Assembly: GCA_003537575.1 (NCBI GenBank)
Contig: DPRS01000041.1
Location: forward strand, 1 to 45,708
Direction of reading: 5' to 3'
Length of the DNA: 45,708 bases
From: Oxalobacteraceae bacterium
Lineage (GTDB): Bacteria; Pseudomonadota; Gammaproteobacteria; Burkholderiales; Burkholderiaceae_D
The position numbers were made by a program, and so were the translations under genes. This document shows, in pieces, positions 1 to 8,106 of this stretch (position 1 is its first letter; each line of letters opens with the position of its first letter). The notes below the pieces were generated by a model. That model ran no database searches. It was not told the DNA's origin and saw only the letters and a program-made list of their open reading frames with translations.

Positions 1-1379
1 CTGTTTATCAGGCCGTGATCCAGAAGGAGCGTCGCGGCGACTTCCTCGGCGAGACCGTGCAGGTGATCCCGCACATCACCAACGAGATCCAGGAATACGT
101 CAAGCGCGGCGCCGAAGGCTACGAAGTGGCGATCGTCGAAATCGGCGGCACCGTCGGCGACATCGAATCGCTGCCCTTCCTGGAGGCGGCGCGCCAGCTG
201 GGCTTGCGCTCCGGCCGCAACAATACCGCTTTCGTGCACCTGACCCTGGTGCCGTTCATCGCCTCGGCCGGCGAACTCAAGACCAAGCCGACCCAGCACA
301 GCGTGCAAAAGCTGCGCGAGATCGGCATTTCGCCGGATGCGCTGCTGTGCCGCGCCGACCGTCCGATTCCCGACGACGAGCGCGCCAAGATCTCGCTGTT
401 CTCCAACATCCAGGAAGACGCCGTGATCTCGGTGTGGGATGCCGACACCATCTACAAAATCCCGCAGATGCTGCACGACCAGGGCCTGGACGCCATCGTC
501 TGCGACAAGCTCGCCCTGTCGCCGAAGCCCGCCGACCTGTCGATGTGGACGCGCCTGGTGTATGCGCTGGAGCATCCGAAGGCGGAAGTCACCATCGGCA
601 TGGTGGGCAAGTACGTCGACCTGACCGAATCCTACAAGTCGCTCACCGAGGCGCTGCGCCACGCCGGCATCCATACCGAGAGCCGCGTGAACATCGAGTA
701 CATCGATTCCGAGGAAATCGAAGCCAAGGGCGCCGGTTCGCTGGCCAAGTACGACGCCATCCTGGTGCCGGGCGGCTTCGGCAAGCGCGGCGTCGAAGGC
801 AAGATCGCCGCCGCCCGTTACGCCCGCGAAAGCAAGGTGCCTTACCTGGGTATCTGCCTGGGCATGCAGGTGGCGCTGCTCGAATACGCCCGCCACAAGG
901 CAGGTCTTACCAAGGCGAATTCCACCGAGTTCGATACCGAGACCGAGCAGCCGGTGGTGGCGCTGATCAACGAATGGCAAAACCATGACGGCAAGGTCGA
1001 GACCCGCGACGCCAATTCGGACCTCGGCGGCACCATGCGCCTGGGCGCGCAGACCTGCGACGTCAAGCCGGGCACGCTGGCCGCCGAAATCTACGGCAGC
1101 CAGGTGACCGAGCGGCATCGTCATCGCTACGAAGCCAACAACCATTATCTCGGCCGTGTCGAAGAGGCCGGTCTGATCGTCTCGGCGCGCACGCCGACCG
1201 AGCACCTGTGTGAAATCATGGAGCTGCCGCGCGACGGCGCCAATGCGCATCCCTGGTATCTGGGCGTGCAATTCCACCCGGAATTCAATTCGACCCCGCG
1301 CAATGGCCATCCGCTGTTTATCTCCTTCATCAAGGCTGCGCTGGCCCACAAGCAGGCAGCCAAAAAGGAATCAGCATGA
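1..1379 (+). CDS. pyrG: CTP synthase (5' truncated by window)
   Basis: Converts UTP, ATP and glutamine (or ammonia) to CTP, the last step of pyrimidine nucleotide synthesis in the cytoplasm. The reading frame is already open at base 3 and reads VYQAVIQKERRGDFLG, a conserved internal segment of the amidoligase domain, so the GTG at 15 is not the start. About 90 to 95 N-terminal residues lie outside the window; full-length enzymes have about 550 residues. Visible landmarks are KTKPTQHSVQ in the synthetase domain and a C-terminal class I glutamine amidotransferase domain with PGGFGKRG, the nucleophile-elbow GICLGMQ (catalytic Cys) and HPEF (catalytic His and Glu). The stop overlaps the kdsA start by ATGA, indicating translational coupling. 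The pyrG-kdsA-eno-ftsB order is common in Betaproteobacteria. Confidence 0.97.
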   Translation, partial: VYQAVIQKERRGDFLGETVQVIPHITNEIQEYVKRGAEGYEVAIVEIGGTVGDIESLPFLEAARQLGLRSGRNNTAFVHLTLVPFIASAGELKTKPTQHSVQKLREIGISPDALLCRADRPIPDDERAKISLFSNIQEDAVISVWDADTIYKIPQMLHDQGLDAIVCDKLALSPKPADLSMWTRLVYALEHPKAEVTIGMVGKYVDLTESYKSLTEALRHAGIHTESRVNIEYIDSEEIEAKGAGSLAKYDAILVPGGFGKRGVEGKIAAARYARESKVPYLGICLGMQVALLEYARHKAGLTKANSTEFDTETEQPVVALINEWQNHDGKVETRDANSDLGGTMRLGAQTCDVKPGTLAAEIYGSQVTERHRHRYEANNHYLGRVEEAGLIVSARTPTEHLCEIMELPRDGANAHPWYLGVQFHPEFNSTPRNGHPLFISFIKAALAHKQAAKKESA

Positions 1380-2230
1380 AACTCTGCGGTTTTGAAGCCG
1401 GTCTCGACAAGCCTTTCTTTCTGATCGCCGGCCCCTGCGTGATCGAGTCGCAGCAAATGGCGCTCGACACCGCCGGCCAACTGAAGGAGCTCACCGCCGA
1501 ACTGGGCATCCCGTTCATCTACAAGTCCTCGTTCGACAAGGCCAACCGCTCTTCCGGCAAGTCCTTCCGCGGGCTGGGCATGGAAAAAGGCCTGGAGATC
1601 CTCGCCGAGGTGAAGAAACAGATCGGCGTGCCGGTGTTGACGGACATCCATGAAATCGACGAGATCAAGCCGGTCGCGGCCGTGGTCGACGTGCTGCAGA
1701 CGCCGGCCTTTCTGTGCCGCCAGACCGATTTCATCCGTGCCTGCGCGCAATCGGGCAAGCCGGTGAACATCAAGAAGGGCCAGTTCCTCGCGCCGCACGA
1801 CATGACCAACGTGATCGACAAGGCGCGCGAGGCGGCGCGCGAGGCGAACCTGCCGGACGACGTCTTCATGGCTTGCGAGCGCGGCGTCTCTTTCGGCTAT
1901 AACAACCTGGTGTCGGATATGCGCTCGCTGGCGATCATGCGCGAGACCGGCTGCCCGGTGGTGTTCGACGCCACCCACTCGGTGCAGTTGCCGGGCGGGC
2001 AGGGCACTTCCTCCGGCGGCCAGCGCGAATTCGTGCCGGTGCTGGCGCGCGCCGCGGTTGCCGTCGGCATCGCCGGTCTCTTCATGGAAACGCATCCAAA
2101 CCCGGCTGAAGCCATGTCCGATGGTCCGAACGCAGTGCCCTTGAGTCGCATCAAGGAGCTGCTATCCACCCTGGTGCAACTTGACCGGGTCGTGAAGCAG
2201 GCGGGCTTCCTGGAAAACAATTTTTCGTAA
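1376..2230 (+). CDS. kdsA: 3-deoxy-8-phosphooctulonate (KDO-8-P) synthase
   Basis: Condenses phosphoenolpyruvate and arabinose 5-phosphate to KDO 8-phosphate, the precursor of the KDO sugars of the lipopolysaccharide core. The 284-residue TIM-barrel protein is full length. IAGPCVIES near the N-terminus places Cys21 where metal-dependent (class II, Aquifex-type) enzymes carry the metal-binding cysteine; the metal-independent E. coli type has Asn there. KSSFDKANRSS, TPAFLCRQTDF, NIKKGQF, FDATHSVQ and METHPNP are further family blocks. The start overlaps the pyrG stop (ATGA), so it is probably translated by coupling. The next gene, eno, begins 33 bases downstream after its own ribosome binding site. 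Confidence 0.97.
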   Translation: MKLCGFEAGLDKPFFLIAGPCVIESQQMALDTAGQLKELTAELGIPFIYKSSFDKANRSSGKSFRGLGMEKGLEILAEVKKQIGVPVLTDIHEIDEIKPVAAVVDVLQTPAFLCRQTDFIRACAQSGKPVNIKKGQFLAPHDMTNVIDKAREAAREANLPDDVFMACERGVSFGYNNLVSDMRSLAIMRETGCPVVFDATHSVQLPGGQGTSSGGQREFVPVLARAAVAVGIAGLFMETHPNPAEAMSDGPNAVPLSRIKELLSTLVQLDRVVKQAGFLENNFS

Positions 2231-2263
2231 TAAAAAGAATTTATTTTGATTTGGGAGAAGTGA

Positions 2264-3547
2264 ATGAGTGCAATCGTTGACATCATCGGCCGCGAAGTGA
2301 TCGATTCGCGCGGCAACCCGACCGTCGAATGCGACGTGTTGCTGGAATCCGGCGTGATGGGCCGCGCCGCCGTGCCCTCGGGCGCGTCGACCGGCTCGCG
2401 CGAAGCGATCGAACTGCGTGATGGCGACAAGAGCCGCTATTTCGGCAAGGGCGTCCTGAAAGCCTGCGAAAACATCAACACCGAAATCTCCGAAGCCATC
2501 ATGGGCCTGGATGCCAATGAACAGGCGTTCCTCGACCGCACCCTGATCGACCTCGACGGCACCGAAAACAAGGCGCGCCTGGGCGCCAATGCCACCCTGG
2601 CAGTGTCGATGGCCGTCGCCAAGGCTGCCGCCGAAGAGTCCGGCCTGCCGCTGTACCGCTACTTCGGCGGTTCGGGTTCGATGCAGATGCCGGTACCGAT
2701 GATGAACGTCATCAACGGCGGCGCGCATGCCGACAACAACCTCGACCTGCAGGAATTCATGATCATTCCGGTGGGCGCGCCCAGCTTCCGCGAAGCGATT
2801 CGCTACGGCGCTGAAGTGTTCCACACCCTCAAGAAAATCTTGCACGGCAAGGGCCTGACCACCGCGGTCGGCGATGAAGGCGGTTTCGCTCCTTCCGTGG
2901 CCAACCACGAGGAAGCCATCAAGCTGATCATCCAGGCGATCGAGCAGGCCGGCTACGAGCCGGGCACGCAAGTGGCGCTGGGCCTGGATTGCGCCGCTTC
3001 CGAGTTCTACAAGGATGGCAAGTACCAGCTGCATGGCGAAGGCCTGACCCTGTCGGCCGCGGACTTCACCAACCTGCTGGGCACCTGGTGCGACAAGTAC
3101 CCGATCATCTCGATCGAGGATGGCATGGCCGAGAACGACTGGGACGGTTGGGCCAACCTGACCAACGCACTGGGCAAGAAGGTGCAGCTGGTGGGCGACG
3201 ATCTGTTCGTCACCAACACCAAGATCCTGCGCGAAGGTATCCAGAAGAATATCGCCAACTCGATCCTCATCAAGATCAACCAGATCGGCACCCTGACCGA
3301 AACCTTCGCCGCCATCGAAATGGCCAAGCGCGCCAGCTACACCGCGGTGATTTCCCACCGTTCCGGCGAAACCGAGGATTCGACCATCGCCGATATCGCG
3401 GTCGGCTGCAATGCCCTGCAGATCAAGACCGGCTCGATGTCCCGCTCGGACCGCATGGCCAAGTACAACCAGCTGCTGCGCATCGAGGAAGATCTCGGCG
3501 ACATCGCCAGCTACCCGGGCCGCAGCGCGTTCTACAACCTGCGCTAA
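2264..3547 (+). CDS. eno: Enolase
   Basis: Interconverts 2-phosphoglycerate and phosphoenolpyruvate in glycolysis and gluconeogenesis; in many Proteobacteria it is also part of the RNA degradosome. The 427 residues match the usual length. Conserved blocks are the N-terminal REVIDSRGNPTVE, the loop GASTGSREAIELRDGD, GDEGGFAPS, the metal-ligand segment SIEDGMAENDWDGW, GDDLFVTN, the catalytic-lysine region LIKINQIGTLTET and SHRSGETEDSTIAD. A GGGAGAAG ribosome binding site (2253-2260) precedes the ATG. Enolase supplies the PEP used by KdsA, encoded just upstream, which may explain the conserved pairing (inference). Confidence 0.98.
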   Translation: MSAIVDIIGREVIDSRGNPTVECDVLLESGVMGRAAVPSGASTGSREAIELRDGDKSRYFGKGVLKACENINTEISEAIMGLDANEQAFLDRTLIDLDGTENKARLGANATLAVSMAVAKAAAEESGLPLYRYFGGSGSMQMPVPMMNVINGGAHADNNLDLQEFMIIPVGAPSFREAIRYGAEVFHTLKKILHGKGLTTAVGDEGGFAPSVANHEEAIKLIIQAIEQAGYEPGTQVALGLDCAASEFYKDGKYQLHGEGLTLSAADFTNLLGTWCDKYPIISIEDGMAENDWDGWANLTNALGKKVQLVGDDLFVTNTKILREGIQKNIANSILIKINQIGTLTETFAAIEMAKRASYTAVISHRSGETEDSTIADIAVGCNALQIKTGSMSRSDRMAKYNQLLRIEEDLGDIASYPGRSAFYNLR

Positions 3548-3553
3548 AATCCG

Positions 3554-3584
3554 GCAGGCGGCCGCAGGGCATGCGGCCGCCTGC
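3554..3584. terminator. Perfect 13-bp hairpin after eno
   Basis: A 13-bp perfect inverted repeat (arms 3554-3566 and 3572-3584, GCAGGCGGCCGCA and its complement) with a 5-base loop starts 6 bases after the eno stop. No T-run follows, so it may be an mRNA 3'-end stabiliser or partial attenuator before ftsB rather than a full intrinsic terminator. Confidence 0.5.
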
Positions 3585-3702
3585 ATGATGCTTGCAGGTG
3601 GTTGACTATTCTTGCGGGTATGCGAACATGTCGCACTCGATATGTTCCTATCCATCCCTTGACGCGATTGACTGACTTGCCTGACGGCCTGCAGCTTCCA
3701 GA

Positions 3703-4035
3703 ATGCGCCTGATCACGCTTTGCCTTGCTGCCTTGCTGATCCTGATCCAGTACCCGCTGTGGCTGGGCAAGGGCGGCTGGCTGCGCGTCTGGGACCTCGA
3801 CCAGCAGGTCGCCGAGGCGCGCCAGAAAAACCTCCAGCTCAAGGCGCGCAACGACAAGCTCGAATCCGAAGTGCGCGATCTGAAGGACGGCACCGGTGCC
3901 GTCGAGGAGCGTGCTCGCTTCGAACTGGGCATGATCAAGGAAAACGAAATCTTCATCCAAGTGCTGGCGCCGTCCGACAAGACTGCCGGCGCTTCTTCTC
4001 CGCCGCTGGCGGCTGTTCCGGTGCAATCGCACTGA
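3703..4035 (+). CDS. ftsB: Cell division protein FtsB
   Basis: Small bitopic inner-membrane protein of the FtsQLB divisome subcomplex, which links early and late division proteins and signals activation of septal peptidoglycan synthesis. The 110 residues show a short cytoplasmic start, one transmembrane helix (about residues 4-21), the conserved LWLGKGGW juxtamembrane stretch, and a coiled coil (about 31-65, DQQVAEARQKNLQLKARNDKLE). The conserved EERARFELGMIKENEIF segment follows. The tail after residue 92 is Ala/Pro/Ser-rich and variable. Position downstream of eno is typical (eno-ftsB in E. coli also precede ispD). No strong ribosome binding site is visible; the ATG is chosen because it starts just before the membrane helix. 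Confidence 0.93.
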   Translation: MRLITLCLAALLILIQYPLWLGKGGWLRVWDLDQQVAEARQKNLQLKARNDKLESEVRDLKDGTGAVEERARFELGMIKENEIFIQVLAPSDKTAGASSPPLAAVPVQSH

Positions 4036-4057
4036 CTCCTTCAGTTTTTATCTTTCC

Positions 4058-4084
4058 CTGCCGTTATTACCGTTATTGCCGTTA
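4058..4084 (-). repeat. Three tandem copies of a 9-bp unit TAACGGYAR
   Basis: Read on the minus strand, 23 bases after the ftsB stop, there are three contiguous copies of TAACGGYAR (units 4058-4066, 4067-4075, 4076-4084). The same unit occurs twice at 14016-14033 on the plus strand. Confidence 0.7.
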
Positions 4085-4295
4085 AGGCGCGCTTTGCGGC
4101 TCCCGAATAATTTCTTTTCTGGCAATATGTAAACTTTTTTTGCATTTGTTGCTCAATAAGTATTGCTACATGGAAATATTCTGAGAAAATGCAGAAAGTC
4201 GCCGGAATTGCCGGCTGCATGCATATGGGTGCATCACTTGACGATTGAATGAACGCTGGGCGGCTTGGTCGTGCCGTCGAGAAGGGGAGGAAATC

Positions 4296-6551
4296 ATGGT
4301 TTCCAGTCACATTGACATCATGCGCAATCCGCGCAGCCCGAATGCGGTTGCACCAGCAAATTCAATGGGAATCCTCCGTGACCTGGCAGCTGTGGCGTCC
4401 GACGCCGCCAATGCCCAGCTCGATGCCTTTGCCCTGCGCCTGGCGGACGCTCTGATGGCGTTTTCCGATCAGAGCACCGATTCGCGACAAGCCAATCTCT
4501 GCTTTGCCGGCGCCGGCCTGCTGCGTAAAAATACTTACGCGTACTACCATCTGGCCGCGACCAGGATCGAAGCCGCGCTGCGCGGCGAAATGAAAAGTCT
4601 TCTGCAGCAAATTGCGCAGCATGCTCCACAGGCAAAGGACGGGAAGCCGAATGCCGAACTGGAACTGGTCTCTTACGAAGAAATGGACCGCAAGGTCAGG
4701 CTGGGCCATATTGCGCGCCCGCTGGTGGCCAGGCATGCCGATGCGCTGGAAGCTCTGAATCTGCGCCTGGGCTGCCTGCTTGGGCGTGCCGAATTCCAGC
4801 TTGCGCAAAACCCCTTCCGCCCTGAAGTTTTTCTGGGCGCGCTAACCCAGGCATGGACCGAGTTCGATCCGGATGCCGACTCGCATCCGTTGGTGCTGCC
4901 GCTGCTGCAGCCGGAAGTGTTCCTCGACATGACGCCGATCCTACAGGCAGTCAATGAGGCGCTGGTCGGCCAAGGCATCCTGCCGGCACTGGACGATTCC
5001 TATCGCATTCGCAAATCCACCAATTTCGCCGCCGAACAAAAGCGCGAAGCGCAAATCGCCGAAGGCTTGCGGCGCATGCTGACCGGTGAAGCCGGCGTTT
5101 CATCCAGCATGGGAGCCGGCGGCATCGGCGGCGCAGCTAGTGCAGGTGGTGGAAGCGGAGTAAGCGGTATCGCCAGCATCGATGGCGGCGTGCAAGCCAG
5201 CCTGCAAAGCCAGTTGTTGCAAGTTACGGCGGTCAGCAACCAGTTGATGGGTTTTTTGGCCGGCATGCAAAAGAGCATGCTGGACCGGCAGTTGACCGGC
5301 CTGGCGGGCGGCGACTTCGCCACTACCGCCGTGCTTGCCGATATCAAGCGGCAGGCGCCGGCGGGCGCCTTGAGCCAGGTTGATGAAAATACGATCGACT
5401 TGCTGACCAGCGTGTTCGACCTGGTGTTCCGTGACCAGAACATTGCTTCTGAAATGAAGTCGCTGATCGGCTTTTTGCAGGTGCCGGTGCTGAAGGCGGC
5501 GCTGATCGACAAGGATTTCTTTTTCAAGCAGGAGCATCCGGCCCGGCGTCTGGTGGAGACGCTGGCGCAATCCAGCCTGGATTGGGACAAGACCAGCGGC
5601 CAGGCGGCCCCGCTGTACCAGACCATGAAACGCATCGTCGAGCGGGTGCAGCAGGATTTCGACAAGCAAATGTCGGTATTTTCGGAAGTGCTGTCGGATT
5701 TGCAGGGCTTTATCCAGCAAGAGGAACGAAGCGCGGCGCCAACGCTGCAGGCGCCGATCAGCAAGGCTTTGCAGAAGGAAAAGCTGGGGCAGGCGACGAA
5801 AGTCGCCAGGCAGGAAGTCGCCATGCGCGTCGGCACCGGCGAGGTGGTGGCGTTCGTCGAAACCTTCCTGGAAAACAAATGGGTGCCGGTGCTGACCCTG
5901 GCTTACACCCTGCAGGAAGAAAAACCCACTGCGGTGCAAAGCGCGGTCGGCACGATGGATGACCTGATCTGGAGCGTCAAGCCGAAGATCACCGCGCAGC
6001 AGCGCAAGGAATTGCTCGCCAGGCTGCCATCCATCCTGTCGCGCCTGAACAAGTGGCTCAACGTCGTCAAATGGAATGACGCCGAGCGCGAGCGATTTTT
6101 CGCCGAACTGGCCCAGACGCATGCCTCGATCGTGCGCGCGCCTCTGCCGCTGACGCCGGAGAAACAGCTTGAGCTGGCGGTGGAAGTGGCCAGGCAGGCG
6201 GCCGAGCGCAGGCAGGAAAAGCAGGCCAGCGCCGAGCCGGAACCGGCGCCGGACGAATTCGACGAACAGCTGAAAAAACTCGAGCGCGGCGTCTGGCTCA
6301 ATTTCCGCAATGCGGACGGCACGGACAGGAAGGCCAAGCTCTCATGGATCAGTCCGATGAAGAGCCTGTTCATCTTTACCACCCACCGCAAGGAAGAAAC
6401 ATTCCAGCTTACCGATGCTGCGCTGACCCAGCGCTTGCGCGAAGGCAGCGCGCAAGCGGTGTCGCTGGATCGACTGGTCGACCGCGCGCTGGATCAGGTC
6501 TTTGCATCCGGCGCCAACGATCCGCATATGGCGGCGAAGTCGGCGGCCTGA
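4296..6551 (+). CDS. DUF1631 family protein with C-terminal PilZ-like domain
   Basis: A 751-residue cytoplasmic-looking protein of unknown function, recognised as DUF1631, a family sometimes mislabelled thymidine phosphorylase. The ATG at 4296 is preferred over an in-frame ATG 51 bases earlier because GAAGGGGAGG lies just before it. The N-terminal helical half is followed by a Gly/Ser/Ala-rich linker (about residues 267-298), a second helical region containing VAFVETFLENKWVPVLT, and an acidic spacer (QASAEPEPAPDEFDEQ). The C-terminal region (about 655-735) begins ERGVWLNFRNADG and reads like a PilZ-type beta barrel, though the classical RxxxR and DxSxxG c-di-GMP motifs are not obvious. The gene stands alone behind an AT-rich promoter region (4095-4190). 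A role in surface behaviour or c-di-GMP response is only inference. Confidence 0.8.
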   Translation: MVSSHIDIMRNPRSPNAVAPANSMGILRDLAAVASDAANAQLDAFALRLADALMAFSDQSTDSRQANLCFAGAGLLRKNTYAYYHLAATRIEAALRGEMKSLLQQIAQHAPQAKDGKPNAELELVSYEEMDRKVRLGHIARPLVARHADALEALNLRLGCLLGRAEFQLAQNPFRPEVFLGALTQAWTEFDPDADSHPLVLPLLQPEVFLDMTPILQAVNEALVGQGILPALDDSYRIRKSTNFAAEQKREAQIAEGLRRMLTGEAGVSSSMGAGGIGGAASAGGGSGVSGIASIDGGVQASLQSQLLQVTAVSNQLMGFLAGMQKSMLDRQLTGLAGGDFATTAVLADIKRQAPAGALSQVDENTIDLLTSVFDLVFRDQNIASEMKSLIGFLQVPVLKAALIDKDFFFKQEHPARRLVETLAQSSLDWDKTSGQAAPLYQTMKRIVERVQQDFDKQMSVFSEVLSDLQGFIQQEERSAAPTLQAPISKALQKEKLGQATKVARQEVAMRVGTGEVVAFVETFLENKWVPVLTLAYTLQEEKPTAVQSAVGTMDDLIWSVKPKITAQQRKELLARLPSILSRLNKWLNVVKWNDAERERFFAELAQTHASIVRAPLPLTPEKQLELAVEVARQAAERRQEKQASAEPEPAPDEFDEQLKKLERGVWLNFRNADGTDRKAKLSWISPMKSLFIFTTHRKEETFQLTDAALTQRLREGSAQAVSLDRLVDRALDQVFASGANDPHMAAKSAA

Positions 6552-6579
6552 ACGTCAGCGGTGCCGTACTGTGCCGCGC

Positions 6580-7503
6580 TTAATGCCTGGTTGGACTAGC
6601 CGGTTGCGCTGCATCCGCGCCGGTGTCGGCGGCAAACAGGCGGGCGCAATCAACGCTGTCGAACTCGTAGTGCTGGCCGCAGAAATCGCAGTTGATCGCC
6701 AGCTTGCCGAGTTCGGCCAGGGCGGAATCGATTTCCTCCTGTCCCAGCATCTTCAGCATGTTGCCGACTTTTTCGCGGTTGCAGCCGCAATGGAATTGCG
6801 GCATCTGCGGGTCGAACACGCGGATTGTCTCTTCCCAGAACAGCCGGCGCATCAGCGTGTCGGCGTCGGCGCGCAGCAATTCCTCGTTGCCCAGCGTCGA
6901 TCCCAGCGCAACGGTGCGGTTCCAGGTTTCCAGCGCCGCATCTTCCGAAATCTCCGCGCCGCCTTCGATCGGCAGCTTTTGCAGCAGCATGCCGCGCGCC
7001 ACGCTGCCGTCGGCCGCCAGCCATAGCCGGGTGTCGAGTTGCTCGGAGCGCAGCATGTAGTTCTGGATGACGGTGGAAACGTCGTCGCCGTCGAGCGGCA
7101 CGATGCCCTGGTAGGGCTGCTGCCCGGGCAGCTTGTCCTTCGGGTCGAGCGTGATGGCGAAACGTCCCTGGCCATGCGCATTCACCAACTGGCGCAGGGT
7201 GACGTCATGTTCGATGACGGCGTCGGGCGCCAGCTTGGCGGTGGCGCGCAAGCGCAGTTCGGCGTCGCATTCGACCACCAGCAGACGCAAGGGGCCATCG
7301 CCGTGGATTTGCATGATGATCGAGCCGTTGAATTTCAGGTTGGCCGATAGCAGCGCGGCGGCGGCCATCATCTCGCCCAGCACGTTGCGCACGGCTGGCG
7401 GATAGGTGCGGCGCGCCTGCACCTGTTGCCAGGTTTCGGAGAGTTCGACCAGCTCGCCGCGCACCGCGGCTTGCTCGAATATGAATTTTTGCAGCTTGTC
7501 CAT
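6580..7503 (-). CDS. hslO: Redox-regulated holdase chaperone Hsp33
   Basis: Cytoplasmic chaperone activated by oxidation and unfolding; it holds unfolding proteins during oxidative heat stress. The open frame extends upstream to 7701, but homology begins at MDKLQKFIFEQAAVRGELV, giving 307 residues. The C-terminal zinc switch is complete: Cys239-Gly-Cys241 (FHCGCNREKV) and Cys272-x-x-Cys275 (CDFCGQ). No Shine-Dalgarno sequence is visible before the chosen ATG, so translation may depend on the preceding gene, which stops 25 bases upstream. The pairing with the gamma-carbonic-anhydrase-like gene looks like a two-gene operon transcribed leftward. Confidence 0.95.
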   Translation of the reverse strand: MDKLQKFIFEQAAVRGELVELSETWQQVQARRTYPPAVRNVLGEMMAAAALLSANLKFNGSIIMQIHGDGPLRLLVVECDAELRLRATAKLAPDAVIEHDVTLRQLVNAHGQGRFAITLDPKDKLPGQQPYQGIVPLDGDDVSTVIQNYMLRSEQLDTRLWLAADGSVARGMLLQKLPIEGGAEISEDAALETWNRTVALGSTLGNEELLRADADTLMRRLFWEETIRVFDPQMPQFHCGCNREKVGNMLKMLGQEEIDSALAELGKLAINCDFCGQHYEFDSVDCARLFAADTGADAAQPASPTRH

Positions 7504-7528
7504 AAGGAGGGTTCGGTTGGCGCCGGCT

Positions 7529-8053
7529 TCAGCCGATGCGCTTGAGGTTGTCCTTGAAATACCGGCCGCGCTCGACATAGTTGCGGGTGTTGCCGTGTAT
7601 GCGGGCGATGTCTTCCTCGGAGAGGGTGCGCACCGCCTTGGCCGGCGAGCCGATGATGAGGCTGTTGTCGGGGAATTCCTTGCCTTCGGTGACCAGGGCA
7701 CCGGCGCCGACCAGGCAATTCCTGCCGATCTTCGCGCCGTTCAGGATCACCGCCTGGATGCCGACCAGGGCGCCGTCGCCGATCGTGCAGCCGTGCAGCA
7801 TGGCCTGGTGGCCGACCGTGACGTTCTTGCCGATGGTGAGCGGATAACCCATGTCGGTGTGCAGCACGCAGCCTTCCTGCACATTGCTGTTTTCGCCGAC
7901 CGCGATCAATTCATTGTCGCCGCGGATGGTGACCTCGAACCAGATGCTGGCGTTGGCCTCGATCCTGGCCTTGCCGATGATGTTGGCGGACTCGGCGACG
8001 AAAGCGGAAGAATCGATCTGCGGGATATGCTCGCCCAATTGGTAGATAGCCAT
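7529..8053 (-). CDS. Gamma-carbonic anhydrase-like hexapeptide-repeat protein
   Basis: A 174-residue left-handed beta-helix protein of the YrdA/CaiE/PaaY type. Hexapeptide repeats (for example IGKARI, IGKNVT, IGDGAL, IGRNCL) run through residues 25-125. Three histidines sit at the gamma-class zinc ligand spacing: His65, His82 and His87 (VLHTD, VGHQAMLH). The C-terminus has the usual GSPAKAVR and a helical tail (ARIHGNTRNYVERGRYF). Family members range from genuine carbonic anhydrases to thioesterase-like or unassigned proteins, so the reaction is not certain. It is the first gene of a leftward pair with hslO and is divergent from the ferritin-like gene at 8107; the 53-base gap must hold both promoters. 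Confidence 0.88.
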   Translation of the reverse strand: MAIYQLGEHIPQIDSSAFVAESANIIGKARIEANASIWFEVTIRGDNELIAVGENSNVQEGCVLHTDMGYPLTIGKNVTVGHQAMLHGCTIGDGALVGIQAVILNGAKIGRNCLVGAGALVTEGKEFPDNSLIIGSPAKAVRTLSEEDIARIHGNTRNYVERGRYFKDNLKRIG

Positions 8054-8106
8054 GGATTCCGTAGAATTGTATAGTTGATGACAATTGCCATTTTACCGCC
8101 CCCAGC

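Noticed and set aside
7504..7512. AAGGAGG-like sequence at the hslO start
   Set aside because: It lies on the plus strand while hslO runs leftward, so it cannot act as its ribosome binding site.
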